Positions 59,596 to 64,000 of a stretch of 64,000 nucleotides of DNA are shown here, piece by piece (within the stretch, counting starts at the first letter, position 1; the number at the start of each line of letters is the position of its first letter). Position numbers and translations under genes: made by a program. The stretch comes from an uncultured Bacteroidales bacterium. Its GTDB lineage: Bacteria > Bacteroidota > Bacteroidia > Bacteroidales > P3. Location: NCBI GenBank assembly GCA_905233895.1, contig CAJOFL010000016.1, positions 1-64,000 on the forward strand, given 5' to 3'. A model generated the notes under the pieces. The model did no database searches, was not told the DNA's origin, and saw nothing but the letters and a program-made list of their open reading frames with translations.

Positions 59596-60026
59596 TATTT
59601 TGTTGGATTATCAATTAGTGCAAATGTAAGTTCTCCTTGGCAGCAGACCTTTCCGTTCACGCTGGCTTTGGCGTCGACGAAGAATATCATGCCGCGGCGG
59701 CTGGTGATGTGGGCGTGGATTTCCATGGTGTCGCCGGGACGTACGGGCTGGCGGAAGCGCACGTTGTTGATACCGCTGTAGAGAGGGGTGCGGCCTATCA
59801 GTTCGTCGCGCACCAGGATGCAGCTCGACTGCGCCATTATCTCGCACTGGATCACGCCAGGCACTACGGGGTTGCCGGGGAAGTGGCCCTGAAGGAAGAA
59901 CTCGTCACCGCGCACATGGTAGTGGGCGATGGCCTCCTCGCCTTCCATCACCACGTCGTCGATGAGCAGCATCGGCTCGCGGTGCGGCAGGAAGGTCTTG
60001 ATTTCGTCACGGTTAAGTACGTTCAT
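59595..60026 (-). CDS. fabZ: 3-hydroxyacyl-[ACP] dehydratase, FabZ-type
   Basis: 143 residues, hot-dog fold. LPHREPMLLIDDVV at the N-terminus, the catalytic His in GHFPGNPVVPGVIQCEIMAQ and the acidic Glu in the same segment. It removes water from 3-hydroxyacyl-ACP. It sits between fabF and fabG with overlap to the latter. The size fits the single-domain FabZ rather than the LpxC-FabZ fusion common in Bacteroidetes, so a second FabZ may exist elsewhere. Confidence 0.85.
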   Translation of the reverse strand: MNVLNRDEIKTFLPHREPMLLIDDVVMEGEEAIAHYHVRGDEFFLQGHFPGNPVVPGVIQCEIMAQSSCILVRDELIGRTPLYSGINNVRFRQPVRPGDTMEIHAHITSRRGMIFFVDAKASVNGKVCCQGELTFALIDNPTK

Positions 60027-60040
60027 ATTGTTTGTTATTT

Positions 60041-61279
60041 TTAGATTCTACGGAGTGCCACGGTTGCATTGTTGCCACCGAAGCCGAAGGTGTTACTAAT
60101 GGCCACTTCGGGCTGCCACTGGCGGGCGGTATGGGGCGTGTAGTCAAGGTCGCACTCGGGGTCGGGGCAGTCGAGGTGTATGGTTGGCGGGATGATGCCG
60201 TTCTTCAGTACCAGCGCGCTAATAATCAGCTCTACTGCACCGGTGGCACCGAGCATGTGGCCGTGCATCGACTTGGTGCTGCTAATCATCGCCTTGCGGG
60301 CACCATCTTCACCGAGGGCGGCCTTGATGCCCTTGGTCTCGCCCTTGTCGTTGAGGGGAGTACCGGTTCCGTGGGCGTTGATGTACAGATGTTCGTCACT
60401 CTTGAAACCGGCCTCTTCCAGTGCCAGGCGCATCGATTGGGCGCCGCCACGGCATTCGGGGTGGGGGGCGGTGTAGTGGTGTGCGTCACAGGTGTTGCCG
60501 TAGCCGGCCACCTCAGCATATATCTTTGCGCCGCGGCGCTTGGCAAGTTCCTCGCTCTCAAGGATGAGAATACCGGCGCCTTCGCCGAGCACGAAGCCTT
60601 TGCGGCGGGCATCGAAGGGGAGCGAAGCGGCCATCGGGTCGTCGCTGGTGGTGAGTGCTTTCATGTTGTTGAAACCACCCACGGCCATTTCGCATATTGC
60701 GGCTTCTGTACCGCCAGTGATGACGGCGTCAGCACGGCCTTCATGGATGAGACGGTAGGCTTCGCCTACTGAGTGGGTACCGGTGGCACAGGCTGTTACC
60801 ACGGGGATGTTCGGGCCTTGGGCGTTGTAGGTGATGGCTACGTTGCCGCCGGCTATGTTGCTTATCATCTCGGGGATGAAGAGGGGCGAAATCCGGCGCA
60901 GGCCGTACTCCAGTTTGTTGGCATGTTCGCGCTCGAAGGTCTTGATGCCGCCGATGCCGCTTCCAATGGCGGTGCCAAAACGGACGGGGTCGATATCCTC
61001 ACCCACGCGCAATCCGCTGTCGGCCATTGCCTGTGCGGCTGCTGCAAGGGCAAATAGGGCGAAACGGTCGTTGTGGCGGATCATTGTCTTGTCGATACCG
61101 AAGTCCTCGGGGGCGAAGCCCTTTACCTCGGCGGCAATTTTCACCGGCAGGTTCTCACGGTCGATTTGCTGGATGAAATCGATACCGCACACTCCGTTTA
61201 TGACGCTGTTCCACAGGTCGTTGATATTGTTTCCAAGTGGGGTTATACAGCCCACGCCTGTAATGACTACTCTGTTCAT
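60041..61279 (-). CDS. fabF: 3-oxoacyl-[ACP] synthase II
   Basis: 412 residues. N-terminus RVVITGVGCITPLGNN-type (here VVITGVGCITPLGNNINDLW). The active-site Cys is in VVTACATGTHSVGEAY. The two His are in NAHGTGTPLND and STKSMHGHMLGATGAVE, and the NTFGFGGNNATVALRR ending is typical. It condenses malonyl-ACP with acyl-ACP. It begins 29 bases after fabH and precedes fabZ by 14. Confidence 0.95.
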   Translation of the reverse strand: MNRVVITGVGCITPLGNNINDLWNSVINGVCGIDFIQQIDRENLPVKIAAEVKGFAPEDFGIDKTMIRHNDRFALFALAAAAQAMADSGLRVGEDIDPVRFGTAIGSGIGGIKTFEREHANKLEYGLRRISPLFIPEMISNIAGGNVAITYNAQGPNIPVVTACATGTHSVGEAYRLIHEGRADAVITGGTEAAICEMAVGGFNNMKALTTSDDPMAASLPFDARRKGFVLGEGAGILILESEELAKRRGAKIYAEVAGYGNTCDAHHYTAPHPECRGGAQSMRLALEEAGFKSDEHLYINAHGTGTPLNDKGETKGIKAALGEDGARKAMISSTKSMHGHMLGATGAVELIISALVLKNGIIPPTIHLDCPDPECDLDYTPHTARQWQPEVAISNTFGFGGNNATVALRRI

Positions 61280-61308
61280 AGTATTTATATTGTAATTGTA
61301 ACATTAAT

Positions 61309-62271
61309 TTAATAACGAACTACCGCTGCCGAAGTGACGAATCCGGCGCCGAATCCGTTGAACACCATGAGGTCGCCGCGATGGATGCGGCCTTCGCGGA
61401 TTTCCTCGTCGAGCAACACGGGGATGCTGGCCGAACTGGTGTTGCCGCGTTTGTGGATGTTCGAGTGGAACCGCTCGGGCGGCAGGTCGAAGTTCTGCTT
61501 GATAGCGTCAATGATGCGCTGGTTGGCTTGATGCAGGAGGAAATGGTCGATGTCTTCCAACTGGAAGCCTGCTTTGGCAACTACGTCCTTGATGTCGCGC
61601 TGGGCCGAGGTGACGGCCATGCGGAATACCTCTCGGCCTTTAAGCTGCATGGGCATGTGTGTGTCGATTCCTTCGCCGCGCTCAAAGGGCGTGGGCTCGC
61701 AGGGGAGACGGTAGTAAATGACTTCGGGCATCGGCGTGGAGGTCAGCTTGCTGGCCAAATAGCCGTCGCCCTTGCCGAGTACCATGGCTCCGGCGGCATC
61801 GCCGAAGAGGACGCATGTCTCGCGCTGGGTCCAGTCGACCATGCGGGTCACTTCCTCGGCGCAGATGTAGAGGATGTGGTTGGCGCGACCTGTTTCAAGG
61901 AAGGCGTCGCAGATGTCCAGTCCATAGACGAATCCGGCACAGGCCGAGTTGAGGTCCATCGTTGGGCAGTTGGGCCCCTTGATGCCCAACTGGTGCTGCA
62001 CAAGTGCTGCAAGCGAGGGAGTTACATATACGTTGCAGACGTTGTGGCAGATGATGAAGTCGATGTCGTCTGGCACCATGCCAGCCGCCTCAATGGCGCG
62101 TTGGCCGGCCAACGCCGCCAACTCCTCGAAGCGTTCATCGGTGATGATTTGTCGTGATTTGATTCCAGTGCGTGTGGTAATCCATTCGTCGCTTGTCTCG
62201 ACATAGTCGGAAAGCATGTCGTTGGTGACGGTGTGGCGTGGTACAGCACTTCCGGTTCCGAGTATCTTCAT
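61309..62271 (-). CDS. fabH: 3-oxoacyl-[ACP] synthase III
   Basis: 320 residues. ILGTGSAVPRHTVTNDMLSD at the N-terminus, RTGIKSRQ, and the catalytic Cys in DLNSACAGFVYGL. His and Asn are in LLHQANQRIIDAIK and KRGNTSSASIPVLL, and FNGFGAGFVTSAAVV ends it. It starts fatty-acid chains from acetyl- or branched acyl-CoA. First gene of the fab operon. The 213-bp gap to the divergent LytTR gene presumably holds its promoter, but no convincing TAnnTTTG was found on this strand. Confidence 0.94.
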   Translation of the reverse strand: MKILGTGSAVPRHTVTNDMLSDYVETSDEWITTRTGIKSRQIITDERFEELAALAGQRAIEAAGMVPDDIDFIICHNVCNVYVTPSLAALVQHQLGIKGPNCPTMDLNSACAGFVYGLDICDAFLETGRANHILYICAEEVTRMVDWTQRETCVLFGDAAGAMVLGKGDGYLASKLTSTPMPEVIYYRLPCEPTPFERGEGIDTHMPMQLKGREVFRMAVTSAQRDIKDVVAKAGFQLEDIDHFLLHQANQRIIDAIKQNFDLPPERFHSNIHKRGNTSSASIPVLLDEEIREGRIHRGDLMVFNGFGAGFVTSAAVVRY

Positions 62272-62432
62272 GTTATAGTTTTTGTGGGCCGATAGTGTGC
62301 TTGCTTCTATCGTGGTTGCCCGTGTTATTGTTCGTTTTATTTAAGAATTATTATCTTAAATTTTATTAAAAAGCGGTGCAAAGAAACGACATTCCTTAAA
62401 AATATAAAAGTTAAATACGGCAAATTGCACAA

Positions 62433-62440
62433 TATGTTTG
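62433..62440 (+). promoter_or_regulatory. -7 box of the LytTR gene promoter
   Basis: TATGTTTG matches TAnnTTTG, 45 bases before the ATG at 62485; no clear -33 box. A second match, TATTTTTG (62473-62480), is too close to the start. Confidence 0.45.
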
Positions 62441-62484
62441 GTTAAATTGCGTTATTTTGGGTGAAATTATATTATTTTTGGCGA

Positions 62485-63396
62485 ATGACTAACGATGTAT
62501 ACATTGACCAACCGCTTAATATTGGCTCTATTAGGCGTTTTTTGACGCGTCAAGAGTCTATTTTGCTATTCCTTGCCATTACTGGTGCGCTGGCGGTTTT
62601 GATGGTTGTTTTTGGCCAGCCGACCTCCCTTGTCGAGTTCACCGAGCAGCATACGTCGCTAAGCCCGTTGGGTCAGATAGCGATATGTTTCGTTTCGGGC
62701 TATGGGAGTCTGATTCTCAGCCGTGAGTTGTTGTATTTTTTCAACCGTTGGCGCGAAATGCAGCCCGTGGCATGCGGTATCTGGCTGATTCTCGAGGTGT
62801 TGTTGTGTGTTACGGTCATGGGTTTGGTGTTCTGGGCCGTGAGTGGCGCGGGCAAGGTGCAGTTGGCGCAGCTGGTGGGCGACCTGGTGCTTGGATTTAT
62901 CAGTCTGCAGGTGATACCATACGTCATCACGTACCTTCTTTTTCGTCTGCGCGAAACGCGCACTGAGGTAGAGCGACTGCGCCAAGTGGTTGACCGTTAC
63001 GAGTCTGCGTTGCTTCCGCCTGCCGACACTAAAGTGAATTTCTATGCCAAGGGCGGCCGCCTGGCTTTCTCTACCAAGATGAGCAACCTACTATATGTCG
63101 AAGCGGCTGACAATTATGTAAATATTCACTATCTCAATGACGGCAAGGAGGATACGTTCATCCTCCACAATTCGCTGAAGGAGATAGAGAAACGTTTTGT
63201 CGGAAGCAGCCTTATTCGATGTCACCGCGGCTATATGGTCAATGTTGGTAATGTGAAGCTTATGCGCAAGGAAAGTACCGGCCTTATACTGGAGTTGGGC
63301 CAGGGTACGAAGGTTATACCCGTCTCGAAGAGTTTCGCCGCACCGGTCATCCAATACTTTGCCAGCAACACCGACCTGGCTCTCCCGACAGAATAA
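62485..63396 (+). CDS. Membrane-bound LytTR DNA-binding regulator
   Basis: Start at ATG 62485 (MTNDVYIDQPLNIG); a GTG at 62461 would add eight residues. 303 residues. Four membrane helices lie at about 25-45, 62-82, 95-120 and 130-155. A short coiled linker (RETRTEVERLRQVVDRYESA) leads to a C-terminal LytTR domain (about 195-285) with LLYVEAADNYVNIHYLNDGK, HNSLKEIEKRFVGSSLIRCH and RGYMVNVGNVKLM. Such membrane-embedded LytTR proteins are one-component or partnered regulators in Bacteroidetes. The signal and targets are unknown. Divergent from the fab operon. Confidence 0.87.
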   Translation: MTNDVYIDQPLNIGSIRRFLTRQESILLFLAITGALAVLMVVFGQPTSLVEFTEQHTSLSPLGQIAICFVSGYGSLILSRELLYFFNRWREMQPVACGIWLILEVLLCVTVMGLVFWAVSGAGKVQLAQLVGDLVLGFISLQVIPYVITYLLFRLRETRTEVERLRQVVDRYESALLPPADTKVNFYAKGGRLAFSTKMSNLLYVEAADNYVNIHYLNDGKEDTFILHNSLKEIEKRFVGSSLIRCHRGYMVNVGNVKLMRKESTGLILELGQGTKVIPVSKSFAAPVIQYFASNTDLALPTE

Positions 63397-63436
63397 TTCG
63401 TATCAACACATTGACATTTCAACGTATAAACGTATT

Positions 63437-63850
63437 ATGGAACTCAGACTTACATATCAAGAAATTAGCAACCTTATCGAGCAGAAGGCGGGCCGTGCCC
63501 TACCGCTCACCTATGGTGGACCGCATACGGTGCGTGTCAGTTATGAGGTCAATATGTTCATCAAGGCTGCCAGCGTTGGCATTGACCTAACGGTGGAGCG
63601 TATCGAAGGTGCTGACATCTACATCGCCTACAGTGGCGGTGTAGGCATCGATTTCATGGTGCGTCAGGCGATTGGCATGGCCAAGAACCGTCCTGGCGGC
63701 GACCTGATCGAGCCTCTTGACGGCAACCGTATCCTTCTTTGCCTCAGTAAGAACGCCCAGGCAGGCACCATCTTTGACCACGTAACTCTCGAGGACATCC
63801 GCTTCGACGAACAGTACGCTATCATCCAGTTTACGCCCAAGGCTTTCTAG
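63437..63850 (+). CDS. Conserved small protein of unknown function
   Basis: Start at ATG 63437; the open frame before it overlaps the LytTR gene and is not protein-like. 137 residues without signal or membrane helix. Helix ELRLTYQEISNLIEQKAGRA is followed by β-rich HTVRVSYEVNMFIKAASVGI and DIYIAYSGGVGIDFMVRQAI, ending YAIIQFTPKAF. I do not recognise the family with certainty; it looks like a compact cytoplasmic α/β domain. It is followed by an intrinsic terminator and may be read with the LytTR gene (40-bp gap). Confidence 0.7.
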   Translation: MELRLTYQEISNLIEQKAGRALPLTYGGPHTVRVSYEVNMFIKAASVGIDLTVERIEGADIYIAYSGGVGIDFMVRQAIGMAKNRPGGDLIEPLDGNRILLCLSKNAQAGTIFDHVTLEDIRFDEQYAIIQFTPKAF

Positions 63851-63892
63851 GGTAATCTAGGTGCTCCGTTTAAATAAAACAAATAGAACCCT

Positions 63893-63927
63893 CCGGCCAC
63901 CCCGCATGGAAGGGCGGCCGTTTTTTA
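63893..63927 (+). terminator. Terminator after the small conserved gene
   Basis: Stem CGGCCACCC / GGGCGGCCG (one mismatch) with loop CGCATGGAA, then six T. Confidence 0.85.
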
Positions 63928-63949
63928 TTATGTAAATTTCAAATTTTTG

Positions 63950-63957
63950 TATATTTG
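63950..63957 (+). promoter_or_regulatory. -7 box for the gene starting at 63985
   Basis: TATATTTG followed by GCAG, as at the other promoters here. 27 bases before the ATG. Confidence 0.55.
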
Positions 63958-63984
63958 CAGTAATGAAATAAAAAATGTTGTGAT

Positions 63985-64000
63985 ATGAAACGTATTGTTT
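63985..64000 (+). CDS. Start of a gene cut by the window end
   Basis: ATG at 63985 reads MKRIV before the window ends, the usual opening of an exported-protein signal peptide. It is placed behind a promoter and an A-rich stretch. Product unknown. Confidence 0.45.

Overview
The window is about 64 kb of a bacterial chromosome from an anaerobic Bacteroidetes, most likely an uncultured Bacteroidales of gut or rumen type. Four things support this. Many secreted proteins end in type IX secretion (T9SS) sorting domains, both type A (SxYPNPA/…YVVRI) and type B (gliding-motility-associated C-terminus). Promoters follow the Bacteroidetes pattern of a TTTTG box, about 19 bp, then TAnnTTTG. Start sites are A-rich and mostly lack a Shine-Dalgarno. 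A HydG maturase points to [FeFe]-hydrogenase metabolism. No plasmid, phage, insertion sequence or CRISPR signature was seen.

Layout. 1-12.6 kb: end of a T9SS type B protein, a type A protein with no ATG start, a DUF1573 protein, an aminotransferase with a Gre-like partner, a Sel1-repeat protein, and two T9SS type A proteins. 12.7-18.3 kb: a tight plus-strand run of a membrane-anchored endonuclease/exonuclease/phosphatase, nth, a BatA-like protein, and an ABC-2 exporter pair. 18.3-24.3 kb: housekeeping (DUF177-rpmF, mutS, six tRNAs, rpsF-rpsR-rplI). 24.3-29.3 kb: outer-membrane barrel, hydG with its TM1266-type partner, a gene remnant, uvrB. 29.4-51.1 kb: a minus-strand surface-protein block (OmpA-family protein, T9SS proteins, coiled-coil lipoprotein, a cobalamin-riboswitch-controlled T9SS protein, and an operon of two very large T9SS type B proteins). 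51.4-54.9 kb: FAD dehydrogenase, PHP and DRTGG proteins, nitroreductase. 55-58.8 kb: leucine-rich-repeat T9SS protein, thioredoxin-like lipoprotein, three paralogous small lipoproteins. 58.8-62.3 kb: fatty-acid synthesis operon fabH-fabF-fabZ-fabG. 62.5-64 kb: LytTR regulator, a small conserved protein, and the start of another gene.

How the parts fit. A large share of coding capacity (about 25 kb) is secreted, multi-domain adhesin-like T9SS cargo built from FN3, PKD and MAM-like modules. Several cargo genes look recently altered: one lacks an ATG, two are split by single frameshifts, one survives only as an about 50-bp 3' end. The strongest candidates for something undescribed are (i) a dispersed intergenic element built on an 11-bp unit, present four times, with two copies extended over about 180 bp and containing dyads, and (ii) a B12-riboswitch-controlled T9SS surface protein with tandemly duplicated domains. 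HydG/TM1266 and the PHP/DRTGG pair are both typical companions of [FeFe]-hydrogenase genes, although no hydrogenase structural gene lies in the window.
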